Made by a program: the position numbers and the translations under genes
DNA from: Dasypus novemcinctus
Taxonomy: Eukaryota > Chordata > Mammalia > Cingulata > Dasypodidae
Reading direction: 5' to 3'
Length of the DNA stretch: 64,000 bases
Assembly: GCF_030445035.2 (NCBI RefSeq)
Contig: NC_080704.1
Location: 27,074,499-27,138,498, forward strand
In this document: positions 46,955 through 58,962 of the stretch, one piece after another
Layout: the number at the start of each line of letters is the position of its first letter
How positions within the stretch are numbered: position 1 is the first letter of the stretch
Notes under the pieces: model-generated
Seen by the model: only the letters and a program-made list of their open reading frames with translations
Database searches by the model: none
Told to the model about the DNA's origin: nothing

Positions 46955-48415
46955 AATGTCTCTAAGCAGATGAATGGGTCAACAAAAATGTGGTATATAC
47001 ATACAATGGAATATTATTCAGCCTTAAAAAAAATGAAGTACTGAAACATACTACACGGATGAAATCTTGACAACATCATGTTGAGTGAAATAACTCAAAA
47101 GGGCAAGGCAAATGTTGTATAATTCCACTTATATGAAATATCTAGAATTCACAAACACATAGAGACAGAAAGTAGAAACAGGTTACCAGGGTTGGGGTCA
47201 GGGAGAATGGGGAATTAATGCATAATGGGTGCAGGGTTTCTGTCTGGGGTGACTGGAAAGTGCTGGTAATGGACGGTAGTGAGGGTAGCACAATATTGTG
47301 AATGTGATTAATCCCATGAGATGGTATCCTTAAGAGTGGTTGAAATGGGAAAGTTTATGTTGTATGTATGTTTCCATGTTTTTAAAAAAGACAACTAAAT
47401 GCAACACACGATCCTGGACTGGATCGATTAATGGAGGAGAAAAAGCCCATTTTTGGGATATATGAAAAAAATTGGAATATAGACGGTAAGCTTTATATCA
47501 ATGTTAAATTTCTTGAACTTGATAACTGTACTTAAGGTGGTTCTATAAGTGAATATCCTGGTTCTCAGGGAATGTACTTGAAGTGTGTGTTCCAGGAGAA
47601 TGATGTATACAAGCTACTCTCAAATGTGTTTGATAGATGGATAGACAGAATGATAAGGCACATTCAAAAAATGTTAATTTTAGGTGGATGTGTGTATGGG
47701 GGAAGAGGAGTATATTAGTCAGGGTTCTCTAGGGAAACAGAACCAACAGGAGATATCTGTAAATAGTTTGAGATTTCATAAAATTCTCTCACACGACCAC
47801 AGGGATACAGGAGTCCAAATCCATAGGGCAGGCTGTAAGCCAGGGACCCTGATGAAGGTCCTTGAATTCCCCAGCAGACACTGGCTATCTGAAGTAGAGG
47901 TGAGAATTCTCTCTCTGAATGCTGAAATCACTTCTCCTTTTAAGGCCTTCAACTGATTGGATGAGACATTACACACTGCTGATGGCAATTTCCTCAATTG
48001 ATGGTAGATGTAACCAGGCATCTATGCAATCAACTCACTGATGACTAAAGTCCAGGAAATGTCCTTGTCTTACAATTAGCCCAGTGCTTGCTTGACTGAA
48101 CAATTGGGCACCATTACCTGGCGAGTTGACACATTAGCCTAACCATCACAGTGTGTATACTGGAGTTCTCTGTATGGTTCGTTGTTGTTTTGTCTTGTTT
48201 GTTTTAACCACTTTCATATATATAATTCAGTAGTGTTAATTACATTCATGATGTTGTGCTACCACCACCATGGTCTATTACCAAAAACTTTCCATCACCC
48301 CAATCAGAAATTCTGTATTGATTAAGCATTAAGCCCCTATCTGTATGGGTTTTGTATTATTTTTGCAACTGTCCTATTAAGGTTAAAATTACCTTGCAAT
48401 AAAAAGTTTAGGAAA
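46955..48415 (+). mobile_element. L1M-type LINE, 3' part, with inserted repeat
   Basis: ATGTGGTATATACATACAATGG and ATTATTCAGCCTTAAAA near 46990-47030, ATGGGAAAGTTTATGTTGTA near 47346, CTTAAGGTGGTTCTATAAGT near 47531, and the terminal GCAATAAAAAGTTTAGG. It is parallel to the L1M at 36740-38995. The repeat at 47715-48165 interrupts it. Confidence 0.75.
47715..48165 (+). repeat. Interspersed repeat, class uncertain, copy 2
   Basis: TTAGTCAGGGTTCTCTAGGG ... CCTAACCATCACA, inserted in L1M. A possible 5-bp duplication GTATA lies at both edges. Same family as 44879-45267. Confidence 0.55.
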
Positions 48416-49042
48416 AAAGACAAAAGGGAGAAAACCCCCCCTTCCTGGCTGTGAACACTGCTTTGTGATGATGTGATTCCTTGGAGCTATTCTAGCCATC
48501 TTGCAACAATAAGGGAGCATCATCATGATGGTGAGGACAGCAAAGTGAAGAGATGGAGAGAACCTGGACCTTGAAGACTCACTGAGCCCATGGACCAACC
48601 CTTGGACCTCTTGGAAAATGGGATGGTAAACGTCTTTAACAAAGAAAAAAGACAAAGGTTCCTACATGTGAAATACCAGTCACTTATTCAGCATTGCTAA
48701 ATGAACAGAATGTGAAGTACTGGCATGCTTACTTATAAAAACAAACTTTTTTTCCACCCAGAAATTTCCTTGGCTATCATTTCATAAATACAGATGAGCC
48801 TGAACTTTAGTCATGTCTGGAGTTTGACCTAATTTTACCTTTGGTGCTATATGCTGGCTAATTATTAACTTCAAACTTTAACCTATCGGAAGGGAAACAA
48901 AACATCAAACAGGAGATTTACAGTGTGAAAACCAGACATTCAGCAAATTTCTTCCAACCAGTGGTGAAGAAAACCATTTTTTCATATATTTGCCTTTGAA
49001 TTAAAATGGAATCTTCAATGAAAGTTTAGATAGTTCCACAAG
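48416..49042. other. Unique stretch
   Basis: No gene or repeat is recognised. Confidence 0.3.
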
Positions 49043-49051
49043 TATTTCTGG

Positions 49052-49295
49052 GGGAGTGGATGTGGTTCAAGTGGTTGAGTGCCCATCACCCACATGGGAG
49101 GTCCCGGGTTTGGTTCCCAGTGCCTTCTGAAAAAAAACAAAAGGCAAAACAACAAGCAAAACGAATGAAAAAAATCAACTCAGGGAAGCCAATGTGGCTC
49201 AGTGGTTGAGTACTGGCTTTCTGCATACTAGGTCCTGGGTTCAATTCCCAGTCGCTGGTACCTGAAAAAAATATACATACATACACATACATATA
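49052..49295 (+). mobile_element. Dimeric short DAS-type SINE
   Basis: Two heads (49056-49130 and about 49190-49262) with the linker AACAACAAGCAAAAC. TATTTCTGG lies at 49043-49051 and 49296-49304. The tail holds a (TACA)n/(TA)n microsatellite. Confidence 0.85.
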
Positions 49296-49304
49296 TATTT
49301 CTGG

Positions 49305-49614
49305 TCCCCTTGACAGTGTTTTTTGTATAGACTGGGTATGTTGAATTAAAAAGTGAAAACTTTTACACTCATGTTAAAACCATTCAGCTTATACAATAAA
49401 CATGAACATTGCTGGAAAACTGCTCTCTAAATATGAGGCCTTTCCCAAAAGCTTAGTTCAAAGAGCATTAATTAAGACAGGACAATGCAAACATAATTCC
49501 TTTCCTTTCTAAATTTAAGGAGTCTGGATTACATTTTACACTAATAAAAATCAGTGATACTCAGATTATATGACCTCATTCTGTCTCTGATAACCTTGAA
49601 TAAGTCACATTTTT
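49305..49614. other. Unique stretch
   Basis: Nothing is recognised. Confidence 0.3.
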
Positions 49615-49622
49615 CTATCTGT

Positions 49623-50028
49623 GTTTTTTTATTAAATTTATGTCTTTATTTACACCCCACTCCACCCTACCCCGGCTGTCTTTTCTCTGTGTCCATTTGC
49701 TGCGTCTTCTTTGTCCGCTTCTGTTGTTGTCAGCAGCATGGGAATCTGTGTTTCTTTTCATTGCGTCATCTTGTGTCAGCTCTGTGTATGCGGCGCCATT
49801 CCCGGGCAGGCTGCACTTTATTTTGCACTGGACGGCTCTCCTTATGGGGCACACTCCTTGCACGTGGGGCTACCCTATGCGGGGGACACCCCTGCGTGGC
49901 AGGGCACTCCTTGCAGACATCAGCACTGTGCATGGGCCAGCTCCACACGCGTGTAGGAGGCCCAGGGTTTGAACTGCAGACCTCCCATAAGGTAGACAGA
50001 CGCCCTAACCACTGGGCCAAGTCTGCCT
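49623..50028 (-). mobile_element. Long DAS-type SINE
   Basis: Reversed complete copy, more diverged than most. CTATCTGT flanks it at 49615-49622 and 50029-50036. Confidence 0.82.
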
Positions 50029-50036
50029 CTATCTGT

Positions 50037-50915
50037 ATATTTGAACACAGGTGTTTTGCCTACAGTCTGAATTTTCTTTAGGCCACCTGGATATAATGCG
50101 ATTGATCCAGTAGTGAACGTGCTTTGCATTATATGGGCCACCACTAGACCAGGACCCAACACTGCACAGAAGACAAAAGCTCCTGCCCCAGAGGCCCAGG
50201 AATGTGCCACTGTACTGCCTGGGTGGACTCAGCTGACTCGAGATTTGTCCCAAGGGCTGATAAAGGTAATGAATTGATGAAGACATTTTTAGTAACCCTA
50301 GACCATTTGTTTCCACTGAAGCAACTACTTTTAAATCTTGATTTTTGACAAAGCATTCTTTTTTGGGAATCCAACTACTACGTTATCACAGGACAGAACA
50401 CACCATGTTTCTCTCTTTAGAAGAGCTTAAATCACTCTGTATGGTGGATGATGTACCTTCCAAAGTTCTTTAAGTTATTTAAACTCATATTATTATAAGG
50501 AGAAATGGTCAAAAAGAAATGGAATAAGTATAACTTTAAGTAGAGAGTATTACAATGGGACAGAGGAAAAACAGTGCAAACTTACTAAGGTCGGGAATAA
50601 GCCAAGAGAGAAATGATTTAAAATAGCACTTTGAAAAGTATAAGGAGCTAAAGAAAGAAAAAGATATAATATGCATATTTTCAATCCCTATAGTTCAACG
50701 GTGCATGGAAAACAAGAAGTGTTAAATATGAAAAGAAGATAGCACTGGGTACAAACAGATAACACAGGAAAAAATCTTTGGGCTGTCATCTACAAATCAA
50801 AAATAGTTTAAAGGGTAACTGAGGTATCCTAGTCGGGAGGTGATTTCCCTGCTGTAGAGGGCAGATTCTATTGGAAGGCTCTGTGATGCCTAACCCTTCC
50901 ACTTGCACTGAACAG
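50037..50915. other. Unique stretch
   Basis: Short frames only. No gene or repeat is recognised. Confidence 0.3.
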
Positions 50916-50924
50916 TTAAGATGT

Positions 50925-51150
50925 GTTTGTTTGTGGTACTACGGGCTGGAGATTGAACCCAGGACCTTGCATGTGGAAAGCCAGCACTCAACCACTAAGC
51001 CACATAGGCTTCCCTGTGTTGGTTTTTTCATTTGTTTTGCTTGCTGTTTTTGTTTTTTTCAGGAGGCACCAGGAACCGAACCTTGGACCTCCCATGTGGG
51101 AGGCAGGAACTCAACATCTTGAGCCACATCCGCCCCCCGCCCCCCGCAGG
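50925..51150 (-). mobile_element. Dimeric short DAS-type SINE
   Basis: Two reversed heads joined by the same linker type as at 49052. TAAGATGT lies at 50917-50924 and 51151-51158. Confidence 0.82.
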
Positions 51151-51159
51151 TAAGATGTT

Positions 51160-53240
51160 TTAAAGCAAAGTTTCAATATTGACTAAAGGGTTCAAAATGG
51201 GAAGTGATGCCTTACAGTTAGGAGGCACTCAAATACCTACTGATTAATGAGTTCCAGAACATGCTGAGGTGAAGGCCATTTCTTCTTAATCTTCTCTAGA
51301 TTGAGCAATCTCAAGAATGAGAAAACTCATGGAACGCCCACTTTCTGAAGATGATGTAGGAAGCCAGGCCAAATGAAAAAACCTGAAATAATAATACTAT
51401 ATTTACAATGAAATATTATAATTTAGGCACAGCTTTTAACGTATTAGGATGACTGGGGGGATTATTCTAGGGACAAATTTGCTTCAACTCATTAATCCTT
51501 TAACAACGTCAGCAATGATCCTACCATTTTGGCTAAGTTAAACATATTTAACATTAACACGTCCATGTTCCATTTGTATATTGCTATCTTACCAACTGTT
51601 GTCAATTCTGTAAGGTCAACAATTAGAAATTAAATTGAAGATGTAAGAATACAAAGAAGATTTGAAATTCCCAAGTCTGCTTACAATTTGGAAATTCTCT
51701 TTCACATACTGTTCCCTCACCATCCTTCCTGGCAGGCTGACAAGTCAAAAGAGGCTCCTGCTGTTCCCACCAGCACTGGGAATGCAGATTTCAATGAGCC
51801 ATGCAGTCAGGGGCCAAAAAGGGGGAGAATACAAGGCACGCATATGGAGAACAAATACGCACAACTATAATCCATTCATCCACTGGCAGAGGGCATACAT
51901 TACTTCATTCTGAATCTCCCATAGCATCAAGAATTAGAAGATCTGTACAAATGAGGAGGGGAAAGCACATAACAAGGGGTCACTGTCACTGTTTCTTTTT
52001 GGATGACAGTTTCAGGCAAACTGTAACACTTAAAAATTTAGTTTCTTTTGTTTGTTATCGAAACATTCCTCAGCTCTACAGCCATCCTTCTCTACTCTAC
52101 TCTGTGTTGCAGGGCTTGGACTCTGCAGACTGCCTTGTTCCTTGGCCAGCTGACACTCGCCTTGAGAAGAATCAATTCTTTTCTTTAGCGCACACACATG
52201 TACCACATACATGGACACAAGATAGGCTTAAAATGGCAATAATAGCAGAAAAGAAAGCAGGACAAGTTTGGTTTCTTTTACTTGATATTTTAATTATGTA
52301 CATAAATAGCAACATGAGAACAAGGAGTTCTAAGGCTTGTACAATATCTCTAGGTGGAAAAAGTCCAGATTAGTTGATTTGTAATATGGTATCACCCAAG
52401 ATATCAGAGAGGGTTAGAATAGGTTTTTTTTTTCATGAAGAAAAAGCCAATTTACTACATTCAATACTGACTTCTCTGCCGTTTTTTCTGTAGAAATATG
52501 ATGATTTACTGTATGGAGTTTCCATGTTTACCTAAAACTAAAGGAAAAAAAAAGAAAAACATAAGTGAACTATACCAAAAAATAAAAAAAGCAACTCTAA
52601 AATGTTGCCTTTTGAAAATTCTTTAAATAGAGAAGCCATGTAAAATACTTATATTTCCATTACATTACTATAGGATCATAATAAACCAGAGAAAGCTGTG
52701 ATTATTCCCATTTTACAGATAGGTAAGCTAAAAATCAGAGCGGTTTTTGTTCCATCAATACTACATTCAGAGTCTGAACCAACTGTGTATATGAGCCTAA
52801 TAGACATATAGCTGGACGAATAAATGAAAAATAAATGCCTAAATGATCAGCACACACCACCTTCCTCTCCTTCCATTGAGCAAACAATTCCATTTCTACC
52901 CCATCCCCTGGAGGACAGTATGATTTTATCATTGTCAGTCTGTTATATCCCTTTCCTCACATCACCCCCATCATTCTTTTCTGGAATGAAATACACATAA
53001 ATCTAAACAGATACCAGACAAACCAAATCTTTTCTATATTGCTTTTTTCCTAATATGTAATAAATATACTTAGCAATTAGAGGTTTATAAATATTTTAGA
53101 GGCCAGTGACTACTCACTTTTAATAAAAGACCAAAACTACTTCAATTGAACATGTAAACCACTAGTCTACCTTTTTTGTCTCTGTTTATTAATCTCTTTT
53201 GGACTTGGCTCTAAGAATTGAATGATTTACTGCTTAAGAA
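51160..53240. other. Unique stretch
   Basis: A MIR-like scrap lies near 52680-52745 (CCCATTTTACAGATAGGTAAG). The 190-codon frame at 51801-52373 has no recognisable family or codon bias and is not called a gene. Confidence 0.35.
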
Positions 53241-53252
53241 CTCAAAACTGGG

Positions 53253-53477
53253 GGAGCTGATATGGCTTAAGCAGTTGAGCATCTGCCTACTATATGGGAG
53301 GTCCCAGGTTCAATTCCGATGCTTCCAGAAAAAACAAGAACAAAACAACAAGCAAAACAAATGATAAAACCAACTCAGGGAAGCTGATGTGGCTCAGTGG
53401 TTGAGCGCCGGATTCCCACATACAAGGTCCCAGGTTCAATCCCTGACCCTGGATACCTCAAAAAAAACCCAAACAAA
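53253..53477 (+). mobile_element. Dimeric short DAS-type SINE, first of a pair
   Basis: Heads near 53255-53330 and 53383-53455 joined by the AACAACAAGCAAAACAAATG linker. AAAACTGG lies just left, and again between this and the next dimer. Confidence 0.82.
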
Positions 53478-53489
53478 CTGAAAACTGGA

Positions 53490-53721
53490 AATGGGAGCAG
53501 ATGTGGCTCAGGTAGTTGGGTGCCTGCTTCCCATATTGGAGGTCCCGGGTTTGGTTCCCAGTACCTCCTAGAAACGAAAAACAACAACAAACAAATTAAA
53601 TAGCCAACTCAGGGGAGCCAATGTGGCTCAGTGGTTGAGCACCGGCTTCCCACATACAAGGTCCAGGGTTCAATCCCTGATCCCAGTATCTCATACAAAA
53701 AAGAAACAAAACAAAAAAAAA
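53490..53721 (+). mobile_element. Dimeric short DAS-type SINE, second of a pair
   Basis: Same architecture as the preceding dimer, bounded by AAAACTGG motifs near 53481 and 53723. The pair looks like two insertions at one target. Confidence 0.8.
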
Positions 53722-53731
53722 CAAAACTGGG

Positions 53732-54839
53732 AACTTAAATTAATAAGGATTAAGGAGATCATGGTAGTCCATCCTAGGAAATTAGTAAGCAGCTATAAGA
53801 AGGAATGCGGTAGATCTGTAATTACTGACAAGATATACACAACATAGTACAAGAAAAAAGCAAGTTAATTAATTAGTTCAACGTATATTAGCTAAATAGA
53901 GCCCAGTCTATGAAGTATTCTTTTTTTTAAAAAATTGAACATGTGTCTGATTAAGCCTTCGGATCCAACTATCAGTTTACGGGAAATGCAGAGAGGAGAG
54001 GAACCAAAAGAAGAACAGAATGAATGACACTAAATGGACGCACTCTGTTACATCCAGAACATGGGAAATTCTAAAGAATAAGTCATGTTTTTCAACAAAT
54101 AAATGACAAGGGAAAAATGAGGGAGAGGGAATTTTTCAGTCTAAAAGAGACATAAGAGACCTATCAGCCAAATGCAACAGGCAGACCTTGTTTGGATTCT
54201 GATTCAAACAAACCAGTTGAAAACATATTATTAATCAGAGAAATCTCAACACTGACTGGATATTAGAAGAGATTAAGGAATTAGTGTGAATTTCCTTAGG
54301 TATGATAATAAAATTGTGATTATATGTCCTTCTGGAGTTTTTTCATTGTACTTGCAAGACAACATGAGGAATAAGACTTCACTTTGTTAAAAAAAAAAAG
54401 CATGGATGGATGCACACACGTACAGATACATATACACGCACAGAAAAAAAGTCTGGAATGACATACCAAACTATTGAGAAAAATTACTTCTGGGAAAGGA
54501 GGGGAGGGTAAGACAGACTTTAAAAATATTTATCTAAAAATTTTTTTACAACAAATATGCATCACTTTTATAATTAGAAACTACATCTCCAATAAAGATT
54601 TTTTAAAATGAAGAAGGAAATGAAGGTTGTGTATATAGTAAGCTGAGCTCTGGTCCAGGATATTTTTGGGAAATGAAATGGGTATTTATATAGTTTTACT
54701 TTGTTCTGCGTCTCATTGTCCATGCAGAGAAATAAAACTACTCAATGTAAAGTCTCTAGAGGACACGTGTGACTTTCTGTCCACTTACCCTCTAGTTTCC
54801 TTTCTAACAGTACATACTCCTGGCCCCACTCTGTAGACA
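53732..54839. other. Unique stretch
   Basis: AT-rich. No gene or repeat is recognised. Confidence 0.3.
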
Positions 54840-54932
54840 TGGTGATGGGGGGTTGGGGGGCTAGTCCTCTGTGTTTTAACAAGTTCCTGAGGTGATTAAT
54901 TTGTATAACAAAATTTGAGAACTACTGCCCTG
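54840..54932 (+). mobile_element. MER5-like hAT fragment
   Basis: CTCTGTGTTTTAACAAGTTC, then CTGAGGTGATT and TTTGAGAACTACTG, match the right half of MER5-type elements. Confidence 0.65.
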
Positions 54933-54954
54933 TTTTTCCTATTTTAAATGTTTT

Positions 54955-55080
54955 ACTTATATTAACTGTTAATCATTTTACATTTCAGGAAATCAAGGGT
55001 CAGAAGGGTTAAATAACTTACATAAGGCTACATACACAGAGATGGCATTTAAATCCAGGCAGAGAACTACTGCCTTTGAG
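54955..55080 (-). mobile_element. MIR-family SINE fragment
   Basis: GGTTAAATAACTTACATAAG followed by TTAAATCCAGGCAG fits a reversed MIR. Confidence 0.55.
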
Positions 55081-55209
55081 TTACTATATGAAGGGCTATT
55101 AGGTGAAAGAGGAACTGGATGTGTTTTCTCTAATTCCTAAAGCAGGATCCAGACCACTGCAGGAGTTACATGGAGACACATTTTTTGCTTAGTATAAGAT
55201 ATAGCTTTT

Positions 55210-55634
55210 TTTTTTAAGATTTATTTTATTTATTTCTCCCCCCCACTCCCCCTGTTGTCTGCTCTCTGTATCATTCACTGTGTGTTCTTCTGTTTCTGCT
55301 TGTATTCTCATTAGACAACTCCAGGAACCGATCCTGGGATATTCCAGAGTGGGAGAGAGGTGATTACTCTCTTGCGCCACCTCTTATGTAGCCTGTTCCA
55401 CTAAGTCTTATTTTCTTTCCTCTGTGTCTCCTGTTGCGTCATCTTCCTGCGCCAGCTCTCCACATTGGCCGGCACTCCCACACAGAGTGGGACTCCTGCG
55501 TGGAGTGCCATTCCTGCGTGGGCCGGCACTCCATGTGGGCCAGCTTGCCCTCACCAGGAGATCCTGGGCATTGAACCCTGAACCTCCTACATGGTAGACG
55601 GGAGCCCAATTGGTTGAGCCACATCCATTTCCCT
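55210..55634 (-). mobile_element. Long DAS-type SINE, variant body
   Basis: Same variant as at 37107, reversed. An imperfect duplication (ATAGCTTTT against ACAGCTTTT) lies near 55201-55209 and 55641-55649. Confidence 0.8.
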
Positions 55635-55995
55635 AAGAAACAGCTTTTAAAAAAATCAGAACTGTCCAGAAATGGGTGCCTATCAGTGGAGGTATAAAAA
55701 TGGGAACATACAGGGCTACATGGAATTTATGCCTGAGGCTGGTATTGGCCAGACGACCTCTTTCAAATCCTAAGATTATATGACTCTCTGGGTCTCCAAA
55801 ATTATGGAGATAGTTTGAGGAAAAAACCTCCCTCAAACCCACAGCTTTCATGAATTTTAAGTAGCAGCCATGATTCAATGAACATAACATTAATTTTAAA
55901 AATATTTTTTATTATAAAAGAAAATTCATATTCATTACAGAAAACTTAAAAATACAGAAACTTATAAAGAAGAAACAACTTAAAAGCCATTCATA

Positions 55996-56431
55996 GAGAA
56001 GTGGATTTGGCCCAGTGGTTAGGGCGTCCGCCTACCACATGGGAGGTCCAAGGTTCAAACCCAGGGCCTCCTGACCCGTGTGATGAGCTGGCCCACGCGC
56101 AGTGCTGACGTGCACAAGGAGTGCTGTGCCACTCAGGGGTGTCCCCTGCACAGGGGAGCCCCATGTGAAAGGTGTGCACCCCGTAAGGAGAGCCACCTAG
56201 CGTGAAAAAAGTGCAACCTGCACAGGAATGGCGCTGCACACACGGAGAGCTAACGCAGCAAGATGAAGCAACAAAAGGAGACACAGATTCCGGGTGCCAC
56301 TGATAAGAATACAAGCAGACACAGAAGATCATGCAGCAAATGGACACAGAAAGCAGACAATTGGGGGCTGGGGGCGGGGAGGGAGAGAAGGGAAGAAAAA
56401 TAAATCTTTAAAAAATAAAATAAAAAAAAAT
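55996..56431 (+). mobile_element. Long DAS-type SINE
   Basis: Complete copy with perfect AAAAGCCATTCATA at 55982-55995 and 56432-56445. Confidence 0.9.
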
Positions 56432-56474
56432 AAAAGCCATTCATAATCCTACTACCTAAAGATATACAATTAGA

Positions 56475-56565
56475 TTTTTTTTTGAGGTGCCGGGCCAAGG
56501 ATTGAACCCAGGACCTTGTATGTGGAAAGCTGCCCTCAACCACTTGAGCTATATCCACTCCCTAC
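56475..56565 (-). mobile_element. Short DAS-type SINE
   Basis: One reversed head (GATTGAACCCAGGACCTTGT, CACTTGAGCTATATCCACTC). First of three SINEs separated by ATTAGA motifs. Confidence 0.75.
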
Positions 56566-56571
56566 ATTAGA

Positions 56572-56955
56572 CTTTTTTTATTCCTGATGTTGGCTTATTT
56601 ATTTATTTATTTTTATCTCCCCCCCTTGCAACTTTTTTGCATGCTGTCTGCTCTCTGTGTCCATTTTGCTATACATTCTTTTGTGTCTGTATTTTATTTT
56701 CCCCTCCCTCCTTGCGGCTTGCTTGCTGTCTGCTCTCCGTGTTGATTCACTGTCGGCTCTTCTGTGTTCTTGCTTGTCTCCCTTCTTTTTATTGCATCAC
56801 CTTTGCTGAGTCAGTGCTCCACCACGCCTGCGGGCCAGGCAGCGCTCCGCAGTGTGTGGGCAAGCCTGCCTTCACAAGGAGGCTCCGGGACTCGAACTGA
56901 GGGCCTCCTATATGGCAGATGGGAGCCCATCTGATTGCGCCACAGCCGCTGCCTG
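56572..56955 (-). mobile_element. DAS-type SINE, variant body
   Basis: Reversed, flanked by perfect CTACATTAGA at 56562-56571 and 56956-56965. The body differs from the standard long form. Confidence 0.8.
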
Positions 56956-56965
56956 CTACATTAGA

Positions 56966-57163
56966 TTTTTTTTTTTAAAGATTTATTTATTTATTTAATT
57001 TCCCCCCCTCCCCTGGTTGTCTGTTCTTGGTGTCTATTTGCTGCGTCTTGTTTCTTTGTCCGCTTCTGTTGTCGTCAGCGGCACGGGAAGTGTGGGTGGC
57101 GCCATTCCTGGGCAGGCTGCTCTTTCTTTTCACGCTGGGTGGCTTTCCTCACGGGCGCACTCC
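56966..57163 (-). mobile_element. Long DAS-type SINE, 5'-truncated
   Basis: Only the tail half is present; the tRNA head is missing. ATTAGATTTT lies at 56960-56969 and 57164-57173, so it was truncated at insertion and not later. Confidence 0.82.
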
Positions 57164-57173
57164 ATTAGATTTT

Positions 57174-58119
57174 GATTTTATCTTCTGGTCTTTTCCCCCT
57201 CTACAAATGTATCATACTACTGTTTTGGGTTTTTAAAAAATTATTATTTAACAATAATTGTACCCATGTTTCCTAAAGTTGAATATTTAGGTTGTTTCCA
57301 AATTTAATATAATTTTCTAATTACCAGGAAATGACAATTTCTACAATTTTAATATATATACAAAATAATATTAATAACTAGTGTTTTGTACTTAGCAGGC
57401 ACTAAGTAATATTAATCAAATGAATGAAAAGAAATGGTAACATGAATACAAGACCAAAAAACTCTCAGTGATTTTCTGACTTCATCTGATATCATCCTAA
57501 ATTTCTCTAGCCTCCAGTCACTCAATCTTTAAAGAAGGAATAATTATACCTATGAATTCCCTATGTCACTTAAGATAATATCTCTATATAATTTTGAGGT
57601 TCTATAACAGTCATGCAATCAACAAATGTTGATTGAATAACTATTAAACACAAGTGTGTTTACCATAATAAGGTTATTTGAAAAAAATAAACCTAAGAAA
57701 TAATGGCACTTTCCAACTGTTTGAAATAGACATTCAGAAAATACCAACTGTCCAGTTCTAGCTTGTCTAATAAACACCTAGGTAATTCTCTGGAACAAAA
57801 GTCATGGCACCTAAGTCCAGCAATGAAAGGTAGAATAAAATATCATCTATGGGTTATAAATGTAGCCTTGATGCCACAGGTATGTTTTCTGGATAGACAG
57901 GGGCCCACACAGTAATTAACAAAATATCAAACTTCCCTCCTAGAGAAGTCCTACTATTTTCTCAAATAAGATGGCCAGAAGCTCTCAAACATATAAGCCT
58001 TGCTGAATAAAGGAAAGTAAGTTAATAAGCCCAGACCTCGAGCTTAATGATTGTACTTATGAACCTTATTCCTGTAATAATTAAACTAAGCCTAATTAAA
58101 ATTAATGCCTAAGAGTTGC
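57174..58119. other. Unique stretch
   Basis: AT-rich. No gene or repeat is recognised. Confidence 0.3.
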
Positions 58120-58441
58120 TTCCTGAAAACCTTCTTCCTCAAACGTGGCCTCTCTAAGCCAAACACTGTAAATAAACTTACTACCTTCCCTTCAACATGG
58201 GACATGACACCCAGGGATGAGCCTCCCTGACATCGAGGATGATTACCAAGAGTTAATCAGCAATGCATTCGAAGAAAGAGCTTGATCAAAAGGGGGAAAT
58301 ATTAAATAAAATAGTTTTTATGGCAAAGAGATTTCAAAGTAAGTCAGTAGGTCATATCAGAGCTTATGCTTATGCAAGTCTCAGCCAGACCCCCACAAAA
58401 TGCCACAGTAAATAAAAGTGCTTCAAAATAAAAGGGAGCTG

Positions 58442-58870
58442 GGAAGCAGACTTGGCCCAATGGATAGGTCGTCCGCCTACCACATGGGAGGTCCGTGGTT
58501 CAAACCCCGGGCCTCCTTGACCCGTGGGGAGCTGGCCCATGGGCAGTGCTGATGCGTGCAAGGAGTGCCATGCCACACAGGGGTGTCCCCCCTGTAGGGG
58601 AGCCCCACCCATAAGGAGTGTGCCCCATAAGGAGAGCCGCCCAGCGCGAAAGGAAGTGCAACCTGCCCAGGAATGGTGCCGCACACACGGAGAACTGACA
58701 CAAGATGACGCAACAAAAAGAAACACAGATTCCCGGTGCCGCTGATAAGGACAGAAGCAGTCACAGAAGTACACACAGCAAATGGACATAGAAAGCAGAC
58801 AACTGGGGGAGGGGTGGGGGGGAAGGGGAGAGAAATAAAAAAAAATCTTTAAAAATAAAATAAAATAAAT
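58442..58870 (+). mobile_element. Long DAS-type SINE nested in a short SINE
   Basis: Perfect TAAAAGGGAGCTG at 58429-58441 and 58871-58883. GGGAGCTG at the left is the opening of the short SINE that continues at 58884. Confidence 0.88.
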
Positions 58871-58883
58871 TAAAAGGGAGCTG

Positions 58884-58962
58884 ATATGGCCCAGTGGTTG
58901 AGCACTGGCTTCCCACATATGAGGTCCGGGATTGAATCCCTGGCCCTGGAACATAAAAAAAA
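58884..58962 (+). mobile_element. Short DAS-type SINE, remainder
   Basis: ATATGGCCCAGTGGTTGAGC, GGGATTGAATCCC and an A tail. Its first bases were separated from it by the long SINE. Confidence 0.78.

Noticed and set aside
51801-52373. 190-codon open frame in unique DNA
   Set aside because: Low-complexity-free but with no recognisable domain, no codon bias and no conserved neighbours. Chance is sufficient in 64 kb, though a database search could still change this.
58370-58954. 194-codon open frame on the reverse strand
   Set aside because: Antisense reading of two nested SINEs; the peptide repeats that of other SINE copies in the window.
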